NCBI RefSeq assembly: GCF_004123145.1
Contig: NZ_SDKC01000001.1
Coordinates: forward strand, 377,501 to 435,000
DNA: 57,500 bases
From: Blautia faecicola
GTDB lineage: Bacteria > Bacillota > Clostridia > Lachnospirales > Lachnospiraceae
Direction: 5' to 3'
Positions 1 to 10,598 of the stretch are shown in pieces. A program made the position numbers and the translations under genes. The first letter of the stretch is position 1; each line of letters opens with the position of its first letter. The notes beneath the pieces were generated by a model that ran no database searches, was not told the DNA's origin, and saw nothing but the letters and a program-made list of their open reading frames with translations.

Positions 1-2419
<2,419 letters not shown>

Positions 2420-2518
2420 AGGGCTTAGAGATAAGCAGAGTGGTCGATCGCAAAGCAGTAGGAAGTAAGGATGTTGTGTGTATGCAGTTTTGAAGGTACA
2501 TGTGGAAGAGAGAAATGA

Positions 2519-2591
2519 TCCTCCATAGCTCAGTCGGTAGAGCATGCGGCTGTTAACCGCAGTGTCGTTGGTTCGAGTCCAACTGGGGGAG
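2519..2591 (+). tRNA. tRNA-Asn (anticodon GTT)
   Basis: A complete 73-nt cloverleaf. The acceptor arm TCCTCCA pairs with TGGGGGA with one G-T pair. The anticodon loop CTGTTAA carries GTT, and the T arm is GTTGG-TTCGAGT-CCAAC. The 3' CCA is not encoded. It lies about 100 nt after the 23S end with no promoter visible in between, so it is probably the last gene of the rRNA transcript. Confidence 0.97.
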
Positions 2592-2652
2592 CTTTTTTAT
2601 GTCGGAAGATTGAAAAAGCTCGGAGGAATTTATATAAAGATGAAAAATCTTG

Positions 2653-2681
2653 TTGACAAATGAGGTTTTATCATATATAAT
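2653..2681 (+). promoter_or_regulatory. Consensus sigma-A promoter for tRNA-Pro
   Basis: A perfect TTGACA (2653-2658) and a perfect TATAAT (2676-2681) are separated by 17 nt. They lie 26 nt upstream of tRNA-Pro, which therefore has its own strong promoter. Confidence 0.9.
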
Positions 2682-2707
2682 AATCATTGCTGATGAACAA
2701 TCAGTAT

Positions 2708-2781
2708 CGAAGCGTGGCTCAGTTTGGTAGAGCGCTGCGTTCGGGACGCAGAGGTCGTGGGTTCGAATCCCGTCGCTTCGA
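2708..2781 (+). tRNA. tRNA-Pro (anticodon CGG)
   Basis: A 74-nt cloverleaf with acceptor CGAAGCG pairing perfectly with CGCTTCG. The anticodon stem CTGCG/CGCAG encloses TTCGGGA, giving anticodon CGG. The T arm is GTGGG-TTCGAAT-CCCGT. CCA is not encoded. It is transcribed from the consensus promoter just upstream and followed by a hairpin terminator. Confidence 0.97.
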
Positions 2782-2795
2782 CTCCTTGGCAGGGG

Positions 2796-2833
2796 CACCG
2801 GAACACTTGAGAAATCAGGGTTCCGGTGTTTTT
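2796..2833 (+). terminator. Rho-independent terminator of tRNA-Pro
   Basis: CACCGGAAC (2796-2804) pairs with GTTCCGGTG (2820-2828) and a run of five T follows. Confidence 0.9.
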
Positions 2834-2874
2834 CGTTGCATTGCATATCAATAATTGGTCCACTGGACCAATTT
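2834..2874. repeat. Post-tRNA repeat, copy 1
   Basis: The segment CGTTGCA-T-TGCATATCAATAATTGGTCC directly follows the tRNA-Pro terminator. It recurs with one mismatch at 44264-44291, directly after the tRNA-Ser terminator. In this copy it ends in the palindrome AATTGGTCCACTGGACCAATT followed by TT, so it can form a second small terminator-like hairpin. Confidence 0.7.
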
Positions 2875-2916
2875 TGATTGTGTTACATAATAATCATGGA
2901 TCCGGAATCAGTAAAT

Positions 2917-2975
2917 CGTAGAAAAATCCACTGTGAGCGATAGTTTTTTCTATTGCAACAGTGGATTTTTCTACG
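2917..2975 (+). promoter_or_regulatory. 59-nt near-perfect palindrome upstream of the histidine kinase
   Basis: CGTAGAAAAATCCACTGT (2917-2934) is perfectly repeated in inverse orientation at 2958-2975. The 23-nt spacer folds into a second stem (GCGATAG with CTATTGC) around a T6 loop. The arm resembles the TGTAGA-N4-TCC box found 59 nt upstream of three -10 hexamers in the linked carbohydrate locus. A weak -10 (TAAGAT) begins at 2977. It is likely an operator or a structured leader. An apparent GTG start inside it is an artefact. Confidence 0.6.
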
Positions 2976-3019
2976 TTAAGATGTATATGGCAATTCAGAT
3001 TGAGAGACAGGAGCACAGG

Positions 3020-4807
3020 ATGAAAGGAAAAGGAATACATTCAAGATCGATTTTTGTACAGCTGGTAGTATTTTCGCTGCTTGCCAGTCTGGTTCCGATC
3101 TTGATTATCAGTATATTTTTGTTTTATAAGCTGGACAGTACGGCACAAGAGGAGACAAAGGATTATCATGAGCAGATTACTTCGCAGTATATGAAAAATA
3201 TCGAGGAAAAACTTCAGCAGTACCGAAACAGTCTGGAAGTGATCGCCAATAATACGGTGATTCTGAAAACACTGACGGATGAGACAATGAATCCGTATGA
3301 CAGAGGAGAAGTGGTCAGCCAGGAGGTAGATAACTCTCTTTTGCTGGAGATGCAGAGCGAAGTGAGAAACTGTATGGTCTATTCCAGAGTGCAAAATTGT
3401 AAAGTATATGGCAGCCGGGCATCGATGATGCAACAGGCGAGCAGGGAAGTATGGTATTTACAGGATAGGGCGATGGAAGATGACTGGTTTTCGTATTTTG
3501 CCCTGAACGATTCGGAACCGATTCTGTCACTGGTGAAGGATATCGAAGAACTGGATACGGAACATCTGAGCCGCTCGCAGCTGGGAATCATAAAACTGGA
3601 TGTGGCGATGAAGCGTTTATTTGTACCGGCGGTAACGGAGAAGGACGAGAGTGCCACCTATGATGTCATCGTTTATAAAAACGAGGGAAAAGATGCGAAG
3701 ATTCTGTATCAGACGGTGAAGAATAATGGAAGCGAGATCTTAAAAAAGTACTGGGAAGACACAGTTACGGAAAAGGATGGTGGAAATTCCAGCGGACAGA
3801 TTTCTACTTATACGGTAGATGGTCAGACGTTGGAAGATTACGGAGTGAATCTTCTGTTTTTATTTGATAATCGGGATTCGTGGCAGAAGCGGGTGGAGAT
3901 CATAGAAGCGATTCTTCCGTTGCTGCTTCTTCTGAGCGTGACCGTTACCGGATTGATCTACTGGTACAGCAAGGACTTTTCTTCCCGTGTGGAACTTCTG
4001 GTAAAAAAATTCCGCCGTGCGGAAACCGGGGATCTGTCTGTGAGTGAAGAAATCGGCGGTGACGATGAGATCGCTGTGCTTGACAAGCAGTTTAATCGGA
4101 TGCTTGGAAAGCTGGATCAGCTGATCAAGACGAATTATGTGCAGAAGCTGGAAAATAAAGAGGCACAGTTGAAAAACCTGCAGTTGCAGATCAATCCGCA
4201 TTTTCTGTACAATACACTAGAAACGATCAGTTCCATCGCGGCGGTGAAGCAGGTATTTATCGTGTGCGATATCTGTGGAAAGCTGGGGGAAATCTTCCGG
4301 TACAGTCTGGGAAAAGATTATGGAGAGCTGGTTCCGCTGGAACAGGAGATTGCACATATTAAAAATTATATGTTTATCCAGGAGATTCGCCATGGGGGCA
4401 GATTACAGGTATTTTATAATATTGATGTAGATGCGATGCATGTATATATTCCAAGGTTTATCCTGCAGCCGATCGTGGAAAATGCGATTTCTCACGGGCT
4501 GGGGAATCTGACCAGTGTCGGAACGCTGGAAATCTCTGCATTTGAAAAGAAAGACCGGCTGTATATCCGGATCGAGGATGACGGAGAAGGCATGGAACCG
4601 GAAAAAGTAGCAGAGATCATACGGTTTATCAATACTGCAAAACCGGTGGAAGGAAAGAAAAATATAGGAATCCGCAATGTGAACCAGAGAATCAAACTGG
4701 CATGTGGAGAAGAGTACGGAATCATTATTGAGAGTACTCCGTATCAGGGAAGTCGTTTTACCATACAACTGCCGATCATAAGAGAAGGAGAAAAAAATGA
4801 GACATAA
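3020..4807 (+). CDS. YesM-type sensor histidine kinase
   Basis: Membrane sensor kinase of 595 aa that probably phosphorylates the response regulator encoded next. Visible parts are TM1 (about residues 11-35), an extracytoplasmic sensor region, TM2 (about 293-317), a HAMP-like linker, the His_kinase motif INPHFLYNTLE with the phospho-accepting histidine near residue 394, and a HATPase domain with ENAISHGLGN (N box), DDGEGM and NIGIRNVNQRI. This is the usual layout of the YesM/LytS class, which senses carbohydrate status in Firmicutes. The ATG at 3020 is chosen because AGGAG lies about 10 nt upstream; a longer reading from a GTG at 2933 would start inside the palindrome. The stop overlaps the regulator start by 11 nt, so the two genes are translationally coupled. 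Confidence 0.93.
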   Translation: MKGKGIHSRSIFVQLVVFSLLASLVPILIISIFLFYKLDSTAQEETKDYHEQITSQYMKNIEEKLQQYRNSLEVIANNTVILKTLTDETMNPYDRGEVVSQEVDNSLLLEMQSEVRNCMVYSRVQNCKVYGSRASMMQQASREVWYLQDRAMEDDWFSYFALNDSEPILSLVKDIEELDTEHLSRSQLGIIKLDVAMKRLFVPAVTEKDESATYDVIVYKNEGKDAKILYQTVKNNGSEILKKYWEDTVTEKDGGNSSGQISTYTVDGQTLEDYGVNLLFLFDNRDSWQKRVEIIEAILPLLLLLSVTVTGLIYWYSKDFSSRVELLVKKFRRAETGDLSVSEEIGGDDEIAVLDKQFNRMLGKLDQLIKTNYVQKLENKEAQLKNLQLQINPHFLYNTLETISSIAAVKQVFIVCDICGKLGEIFRYSLGKDYGELVPLEQEIAHIKNYMFIQEIRHGGRLQVFYNIDVDAMHVYIPRFILQPIVENAISHGLGNLTSVGTLEISAFEKKDRLYIRIEDDGEGMEPEKVAEIIRFINTAKPVEGKKNIGIRNVNQRIKLACGEEYGIIIESTPYQGSRFTIQLPIIREGEKNET

Positions 4808-6410
4808 TGTATTGATCGTGGATGATGAACAGCTGATTCGCCAGGGATTATGGGCGCGAATCGAGTATCTGGGAATTGATGTGGATGAAATTTTTGAGGA
4901 GGACAACGGTCTGATGGCATTGGGGATCCAGGAAGAGCATCCGATCGATCTGGTAATCACAGATATCCGAATGCCGGATATGGATGGTCTGGAACTGATT
5001 CAAAAGATGCAGGAGAAAAATAACCAGATCAAGTTCATTGTGCTCAGCGGTTATGCAGAATTCAGTTATGCGGAGACAGCGATCCGGCTGGGTGTAAAGG
5101 CGTATCTTCTGAAACCGGTATCAAATGATGATCTGAAGGATGCGTTTGATAAGGCGTATAAAGAGATGGAGCAGACGGCAAGTATTCGACAGGAAGTACA
5201 GATGAAAAAACGGATGGATCGGGAAAAACATGTGTATCAGCAGGAGAAAGCACTGAATGCACTCTTTTCCAGCCGGGAAACCAGTGTGATCACAAGAGAA
5301 CAGCTCTGTGTAATCTGTGGATGTGATGAGAACATGTGGGGAACGGAACAGGTATTTTATCTGGCAGTGCTGCACATCAACAAGGAAAGCTTTGAACATC
5401 AGAGGTTTCGTCCGGTGGATCATGAACTGGTACGTTTTACGATCCGCAATATTTTTGAGGAGATCGATGCACAGTGTGAAAAACTTCTGGTCAACAGTCT
5501 GTCGGATGGCAGGCAGCTGTATGGGATCTTTACGCTAAATGATAAGAAAAAGCTGCGGATGGAAGTGGAACGGATCTTTCTTCGGATGCGCTCCGTGCTG
5601 GAAAAGAAGATGGGAATTTATCTGACCGTCGGTGTCAGCCGGTGTTGCAGTCAGGTGCAGGGAAAGGAAGCGGCAGAGGCGAGACAGGCGCTAAAGCAGC
5701 AGATCATCTATGGAAAAGCAAATATTTATTTTTATGAGGATATCAGGATCCTGGACGAACAGGAATTTCCGGTATCACAGCTGCATCTGCTGGAACAGTA
5801 TATGGAGCACAATGAGATCTTTAAGGTGAAGAATCTGGTGCAGGAGATTTTTTCAGAGGAACTGGTGAAAAAATACGGCAGCGCCTATCTGCGGATCATG
5901 TGGATCCGGATTCTGAATATTTTGCTGCATCACTATGACCGAAGAGGAAGAAATGCGGCGGAGATCGAAAAATTGCTGCAAAGTTACAATCTTCCCGATC
6001 AGATCCAGTCGATCCAGGAGATCCGGCAGAAGATCGTGGAGATGGTGATGGAGTGTGTATCCACGGAAAGCGTCACCGATGCCAATGCCAGAAGCAAGAT
6101 CCAGATGGCGGTCGGTTATATTCAGGAGCATTTCGGGGAGAACCTGACGGTCAATGACCTGGCGGAACATTATGGGATGAGTCCGAATTATTTTTCGTCG
6201 ATGTTTAAGAAAGAGATGAGCCGGTCGGCGGTAAATTATATTACGGAGCTGCGGATCAACCAGGCGAGGGAACTGCTGTATCACTCGGAACTGAGTGTGG
6301 TGGATATCTCGAAAAAAGTGGGATACGAGGACAGCCAGTATTTCTTCCGGGTATTTAAAAAGTACCTGGGAATGACACCGTTACAGTACCGGGAAGAGAG
6401 CAGAAAATAG
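4797..6410 (+). CDS. YesN-type response regulator, REC + AraC HTH
   Basis: Transcription factor of 537 aa. The N-terminal receiver domain has the acidic pair D9/D10, phospho-acceptor D56 in VITDIRMPDMDG and the conserved lysine in LLKPVS near residue 106. A long central region (about 130-420) has no recognisable motif. The C-terminal AraC-type double helix-turn-helix (about 435-533) contains the typical GYEDSQYFFRVFKKYLGMTP segment. AGAAGGAG precedes the ATG. It forms a two-gene operon with the kinase. Regulators of this class usually activate adjacent sugar importers, and the shared boxes at 6442, 13013 and 15861 are the obvious candidate targets (inference). Confidence 0.93.
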   Translation: MRHNVLIVDDEQLIRQGLWARIEYLGIDVDEIFEEDNGLMALGIQEEHPIDLVITDIRMPDMDGLELIQKMQEKNNQIKFIVLSGYAEFSYAETAIRLGVKAYLLKPVSNDDLKDAFDKAYKEMEQTASIRQEVQMKKRMDREKHVYQQEKALNALFSSRETSVITREQLCVICGCDENMWGTEQVFYLAVLHINKESFEHQRFRPVDHELVRFTIRNIFEEIDAQCEKLLVNSLSDGRQLYGIFTLNDKKKLRMEVERIFLRMRSVLEKKMGIYLTVGVSRCCSQVQGKEAAEARQALKQQIIYGKANIYFYEDIRILDEQEFPVSQLHLLEQYMEHNEIFKVKNLVQEIFSEELVKKYGSAYLRIMWIRILNILLHHYDRRGRNAAEIEKLLQSYNLPDQIQSIQEIRQKIVEMVMECVSTESVTDANARSKIQMAVGYIQEHFGENLTVNDLAEHYGMSPNYFSSMFKKEMSRSAVNYITELRINQARELLYHSELSVVDISKKVGYEDSQYFFRVFKKYLGMTPLQYREESRK

Positions 6411-6425
6411 AAAAAACACTGGAAA

Positions 6426-6474
6426 AAATAACATCGTTTTTTGTAGAATTATCTACTGAAAAACGGTGTTATTT
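6426..6474 (+). terminator. Palindrome between the two-component operon and the MFS gene
   Basis: AAATAACATCGTTTTT pairs with AAAAACGGTGTTATTT around an inner GTAGA-ATTA-TCTAC hairpin. It may terminate the regulator operon. Because it contains the TGTAGA box (6442-6447) it may also be part of the operator for the next gene. Confidence 0.55.
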
Positions 6475-6506
6475 CTATTTTCGAGAAAGGCAGAAAGGGA
6501 TATAGT
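6442..6506 (+). promoter_or_regulatory. Activator-type promoter of the MFS gene (TGTAGA box + TATAGT)
   Basis: TGTAGA at 6442-6447 lies exactly 59 nt (start to start) upstream of the -10 hexamer TATAGT at 6501-6506. No good -35 is visible. The same box-to--10 distance recurs at 13013 and 15861, each time with TC at the same offset and a GAGAAA stretch upstream of the -10. A start site near 6513 rules out the in-frame ATG at 6514 as the translation start. Confidence 0.65.
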
Positions 6507-6558
6507 GGGGAACATGGAAGAGAAAACTTTCATGAGAGAGGGAAAGGGAAAAGAAACT

Positions 6559-7800
6559 ATGAAACGAATGAGAAGAATTGAAAGTCCGAAGGTCGCGCAG
6601 CTGCTGTTTTTACTGTGCTGGTTTGCTTATTTTACCTCCTATATCGGACGGCTGAATTATTCGTCAGCGATGACGGCGATGATTCAGGAGGCGGTTCTGA
6701 CGAAGAGCCGGGCGGGATTTATCAGTATGGTATATTTTTTCGCCTATGGGATCGGACAGTTCTGTAACGGGATGTTAGGTGACAGGTTTCACCCGGGAAA
6801 GATGATCTTTACTGGTCTTGCGATCGCAGCAGGGGCAAATCTGTGTATGGGATTTGTCAGCGGTTTCGGAGCGATGTCAGTGGTCTGGGGAATCAACGGC
6901 TACGCACAGGCAATGATCTGGCCGCCGGTGATCCGGATCTTCGCAGAGATGGTAAGCCGGGAACAGAAGATGAAGTTCTGCGTCAATATCGTATCCTCGC
7001 AGGTGGTAGGAACGCTGGCTTCGTATCTGCTGGCGGCAGTGGTGATGTGGCTGATCGGATGGAGAGCCGTGTTCGGCGCGGCAGCGATCTGTCTGTGTGT
7101 GATGGCAGTTATCTGGATCCTCGGGTTTGGAAAGATCGAAAAATGTGGAAAAGATCCGGAGGAAGAAACGGCAGATGTGGATAACGATGAGTCTACAGCT
7201 GCAAATACGGTAAATGCAGGACAGCAGGCATGGCGTGGTTCCGGCATCCTGATGGTATTATTCCCGGTGCTCATCCACGGCATGTTAAAGGACGGAGTGA
7301 CGACATGGGTTCCGACATATATTACGGAGACTTTCCTCACTTCTCCGGCATTTTCCATTCTGGTGACCACCGTACTTCCGATCGTCAACCTGACAGGAGC
7401 CTATCTGGCGCAGTATCTGTATCAGAAATGCAAAAAACAGGAGGCAGTCGCAGCCGTCTGGCTGTTTCTGATCGCGGTGCTGGCTCTGACGGGCATCTGG
7501 ATCGGAAAAGATACTTCAATGATCCTGACGATTGTACTGTTTGCGATGACAACAGCATCTATGATGGGTGTCAACACGATATTTGTCAACTTCTTCCCGC
7601 TTCGCTATGAGACGATCGGAAAGGTATCCACAGTGTCCGGTTTCATGAACGGCATGGCATACGTGGGAACGGCAGTATCTACCTTTACGATCGGTGTTCT
7701 GGTAGAACAGAAAGGCTGGAACGTGACGATCGGAAGCTGGGTCGTGATGACGTTTTTGGCACTGGTGGTTTGTATGCTGGGGAGAAAGAAATTTTCGTAG
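6559..7800 (+). CDS. MFS transporter, organophosphate:anion antiporter (GlpT/UhpT-like)
   Basis: Integral membrane transporter of 413 aa from this start, with about 12 hydrophobic segments. The N-terminal half has the OPA-like signature (FTSYIGRLNYSSAMTAM near the first helix; GYAQAMIWPPVIRIFAEM in place of the GlpT NGWFQGMGWPP segment). Members of this family exchange phosphorylated sugars or glycerol phosphates for phosphate, so the substrate here is probably a phosphorylated compound (family knowledge; the specific substrate is unknown). The ATG at 6559 is preferred over 6514 because GGGAAA precedes it and the mapped -10 box would leave 6514 without a leader. It carries the same promoter box as the PHP and ABC genes further on. 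Confidence 0.85.
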   Translation: MKRMRRIESPKVAQLLFLLCWFAYFTSYIGRLNYSSAMTAMIQEAVLTKSRAGFISMVYFFAYGIGQFCNGMLGDRFHPGKMIFTGLAIAAGANLCMGFVSGFGAMSVVWGINGYAQAMIWPPVIRIFAEMVSREQKMKFCVNIVSSQVVGTLASYLLAAVVMWLIGWRAVFGAAAICLCVMAVIWILGFGKIEKCGKDPEEETADVDNDESTAANTVNAGQQAWRGSGILMVLFPVLIHGMLKDGVTTWVPTYITETFLTSPAFSILVTTVLPIVNLTGAYLAQYLYQKCKKQEAVAAVWLFLIAVLALTGIWIGKDTSMILTIVLFAMTTASMMGVNTIFVNFFPLRYETIGKVSTVSGFMNGMAYVGTAVSTFTIGVLVEQKGWNVTIGSWVVMTFLALVVCMLGRKKFS

Positions 7801-7845
7801 CAGACGGGATAATCCGGAAAAAACTGAAAACAGGAGATATTATAG

Positions 7846-7878
7846 AACCCTGACAGGGAGGAACTTGTCAGGGTTTTT
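7846..7878 (+). terminator. Rho-independent terminator after the MFS gene
   Basis: AACCCTGACA (7846-7855) pairs perfectly with TGTCAGGGTT (7866-7875) and T residues follow. Confidence 0.9.
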
Positions 7879-7926
7879 ATATTGCATTTTTGGGAGTGCA
7901 GTGTTTGAAGGGAAAAGTGGGCAGAC

Positions 7927-9267
7927 ATGTTAGGAAAATCACCGGCAATATATACAAAAACAAAAGATGAAAAGTATGAGGAGGAGACCGGACTGCTCGC
8001 AGAAGTAACGGATCCCAGCGGCAACGTAACAAGTTATGCTTACGATGCGGCAGACCAGCTGACCGGTGTGACAGACGATACCGGTCAGATCCAATATAGC
8101 TACGAAAATGATGAACTCAGACAAATCCAGATCAATGACCCGGAAAGCGGAACGATATACCGGTTCGAAAATGACGAGTTTGGAAATACAAAAGCAACCT
8201 ATGTCGGGGACAGATGTCTGGTATCACAGACCTACGAGGAAAAAAACGGAAACCTGCTGGCGGAAACGTATGGAAACGGCTATGTCTACCAGTATACATA
8301 CGATGATATGGATCGGGTGACCGGGATCCGTCTGACAGACCCGTCCGGGGAGGAATACCGGCTGTATGAGTATGCGTATGACCGGGAAGGAAACCTTGCG
8401 GTGGTACGGGATATCCGGGAAGAACGGGGAGAAGAAACCATCGAGACCCGATATTTTTATGACCTATCAGGAAGACTTGTCTATTACCGGAACGACCGGG
8501 ACAACCGTGCGATCGGTGTGACAAGCGGGGAGTGTACGGAAGCAGTATTTTATGATGGCTTAGGCAGGGTTGTTGCAAAGGCACTGGGAAAGATCTTTGA
8601 ACAGAGGATTCGGTATGGTTACCGGGAAGGGGCAGATGGCAGCCAGTCCGACCAGCTGGAACAGTTTGTGTGGGAAGGTGTGCACATCAATTATCAGTAT
8701 GATGCGAATGGGAACATTACGCAGATCACAGACGGAAAAGGAAAGATCCAGTACACCTACGATACCCGTAACCAGCTGATCCGGGAAGACCGGGAGGCAG
8801 ACAGGCAGACGATCACCTATGCGTATGACAAAAATGGCAACCTGTTACGAAAAAACCAATACGAATACCAGCCGGAAGCCACTATGGAGACCTTAGCGTC
8901 CGCCACCCCGTCAGAAACAAAGATCTACCGTTATGAAGGAAACTGGAAGGATCAATTGACATCGTATAACGGGGAAACCATTGCGTATGATGCCATGGGG
9001 AATCCGACCGTATACCGCGGGATGGAGATGGGCTGGAAGAACAGCAGTGAACTGACAGAGATCGTAAAAGATCAGACAACGATCCGGCACCGCTACGACA
9101 AAGAAGGGATGCGTAACCGGAAGTATCTGTCGGATGGGACAACGGTCCTGTACCAGGTACAGGACGGACAGATCATCGGAGAACAGCACCTGCGGGAAGA
9201 CCAGGAGAAACCGCTGTATGAGATGACCTTCAGCTATGATGCGGATGGAACCCGACGGGAGATGTGA
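7927..9267 (+). pseudogene. RHS/YD-repeat protein, core fragment (5'-truncated, 3' frameshift)
   Basis: The 446-codon frame begins abruptly in the middle of YD-repeat sequence, without signal peptide or N-terminal domain. It carries about ten YD repeats (for example YAYDAADQLTGVTDDTG, YTYDDMDRVTGI, YDANGNITQITDGKGKIQYT). RHS proteins are normally well over 1000 aa and form a shell around a C-terminal toxin, so most of the 5' part is missing. The frame ends at a TGA at 9265-9267, just after SYDADGT. The conserved RHS core resumes in another frame as GDVIALVDTG, without the usual roughly 17-20 residue tyrosine-rich segment between them. This is a deletion with loss of frame, so the original full-length product can no longer be made. 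Confidence 0.8.
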
Positions 9268-10133
9268 TCGCACTGGTAGACACCGGGTGGAACACTGTGG
9301 TAAGCTATGCATATGACAGCTGGGGAAAGGTAACCACAATCGAAGGTGACCAGGATCTGGGAAAGAAAAACCCGCTCCGCTACCGTGGATATTACTGGGA
9401 TGAAGAGACAGGGCTGTATTATCTGGCAAGCAGATATTATGACCCGGAGGTTGGACGGTTTATCAATGCGGATGATACAGGGACTTTGGAAATACAAAAA
9501 AATTTGTATGATAAAAATCTGTATGCTTATTGCGACAATAATCCAGTAATGAGAAAAGATGAAACGGGTGACATATGGATTACAGCGGTTGCCATTGGAG
9601 CTGGAATGGGTCTTCTTGGTCAATATATCAGTGATATCCAGAATAATATTTCTTCTGGAGCAAGAGGAATAAATATATTTGCTATCACTTCTTCTAGAAG
9701 GGACTATCTGGCATCGGCTGTTGGAGGAGGTATAGCAGCTATTCCAGGATTGAGCTTAGCTGGTACAATAGCAGTAGGAGCGCTTGGAAATGTTGTAACA
9801 GATTCTATAAAGAAAAATATTAAAAGTGGAAAAGATCTTGTTACAAGTGCAGTGTGGGGAGCAGGAGCAAGTGCTAGAGGTATTGCTGTGTCAAAGGGAG
9901 TGGCAGCTTTAAAAGTAAAAAAAATCAATAAGATGCCGAGAGCAAAACAAAAAAGATATATAAATAGAAAATTGTATGGAAATTCGCAAGCTAATATTAA
10001 TATAAACTACCATAAGTATATGTCTAAGCCAATAAAACAAAAAATAGCTGTTATAGAAAATAATTTAAGGACATTCAAGGCAGGGATATATTCAACGGTT
10101 ACATCAACTATAGCAGGTTTTTTCAGGGGATAA
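9264..10133 (+). CDS. RHS C-terminal fragment with polymorphic toxin tip
   Basis: This frame continues the RHS core broken upstream: GDVIALVDTGWNTVVSYAYDSWGK, then the RHS-associated core motif YLASRYYDPEVGRFINADD (about residues 51-70) and NLYAYCDNNPVMRKDETGD. That junction normally separates the shell from the variable toxin. After it come about 190 residues of a different, AT-rich composition: glycine/alanine-rich, partly hydrophobic stretches (AVAIGAGMGLLGQYI; AVGGGIAAIPGLSLAGTIAVGALGNV) and then a lysine/arginine-rich segment. I do not recognise the toxin fold. The GTG at 9264 has no convincing ribosome binding site, so expression is doubtful. The sharp drop in GC fits tip replacement by horizontal transfer. 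Confidence 0.7.
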   Translation: MIALVDTGWNTVVSYAYDSWGKVTTIEGDQDLGKKNPLRYRGYYWDEETGLYYLASRYYDPEVGRFINADDTGTLEIQKNLYDKNLYAYCDNNPVMRKDETGDIWITAVAIGAGMGLLGQYISDIQNNISSGARGINIFAITSSRRDYLASAVGGGIAAIPGLSLAGTIAVGALGNVVTDSIKKNIKSGKDLVTSAVWGAGASARGIAVSKGVAALKVKKINKMPRAKQKRYINRKLYGNSQANININYHKYMSKPIKQKIAVIENNLRTFKAGIYSTVTSTIAGFFRG

Positions 10134-10152
10134 TAATGGAAAAAAATTTGAA

Positions 10153-10587
10153 TTGAAAAAGTATATAATTGATCAAAGTGTACAATTGATAACAATTATC
10201 ATTTTGGAAATTTTTTTTTATTTTCAAACTTCAGATATAATTTTAATAACATTAGGGCTTGAATTGTTACTAGGATGTAGTTCAGTATACTTACTATGGC
10301 GCATAATAGTATTTCCACTAGATGTGTTACATGGATATGTGAAACAAGAGGTATGTTTTAGTAAAATGTGTAATATAGATGAATATGCAGTATATGGTAC
10401 TTTTAAAAGAAGATATTTCTGTGAATGGAATTTTTATTATTCATCTAAAGGAAAATTAACATTGTTGGTTCCAGTTTGTAAGAGATATGAAGAAATTATA
10501 AAAATGAATAAACCGAAAACAGACCAAAAAGTAAGAGTTTATTATTACAAACATTCAAAGATATTATACTCATGGGAAGAACTATAG
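10153..10587 (+). CDS. Small AT-rich membrane protein, candidate immunity protein
   Basis: A 144-aa frame starting at TTG 20 nt after the RHS tip. Two hydrophobic segments (about residues 9-25 and 28-55) are followed by a soluble C-terminal half. I recognise no family. Its position directly after a polymorphic toxin tip, its size and its equally low GC are typical of immunity genes (inference). The start is uncertain: an ATG at 10136 with its own purine-rich leader runs only six codons to a stop, so either the TTG is used or a frameshift removed the original start. Confidence 0.5.
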   Translation: MKKYIIDQSVQLITIIILEIFFYFQTSDIILITLGLELLLGCSSVYLLWRIIVFPLDVLHGYVKQEVCFSKMCNIDEYAVYGTFKRRYFCEWNFYYSSKGKLTLLVPVCKRYEEIIKMNKPKTDQKVRVYYYKHSKILYSWEEL

Positions 10588-10598
10588 GGAGAGCAGAT

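Noticed and set aside
2420-2518. A 5S rRNA gene
   Set aside because: Only about 100 nt are available and none of the conserved 5S blocks is present.
2933-3019. Upstream GTG start for the histidine kinase
   Set aside because: It lies inside the 59-nt palindrome, lacks a ribosome binding site, and the ATG at 3020 has a good one.
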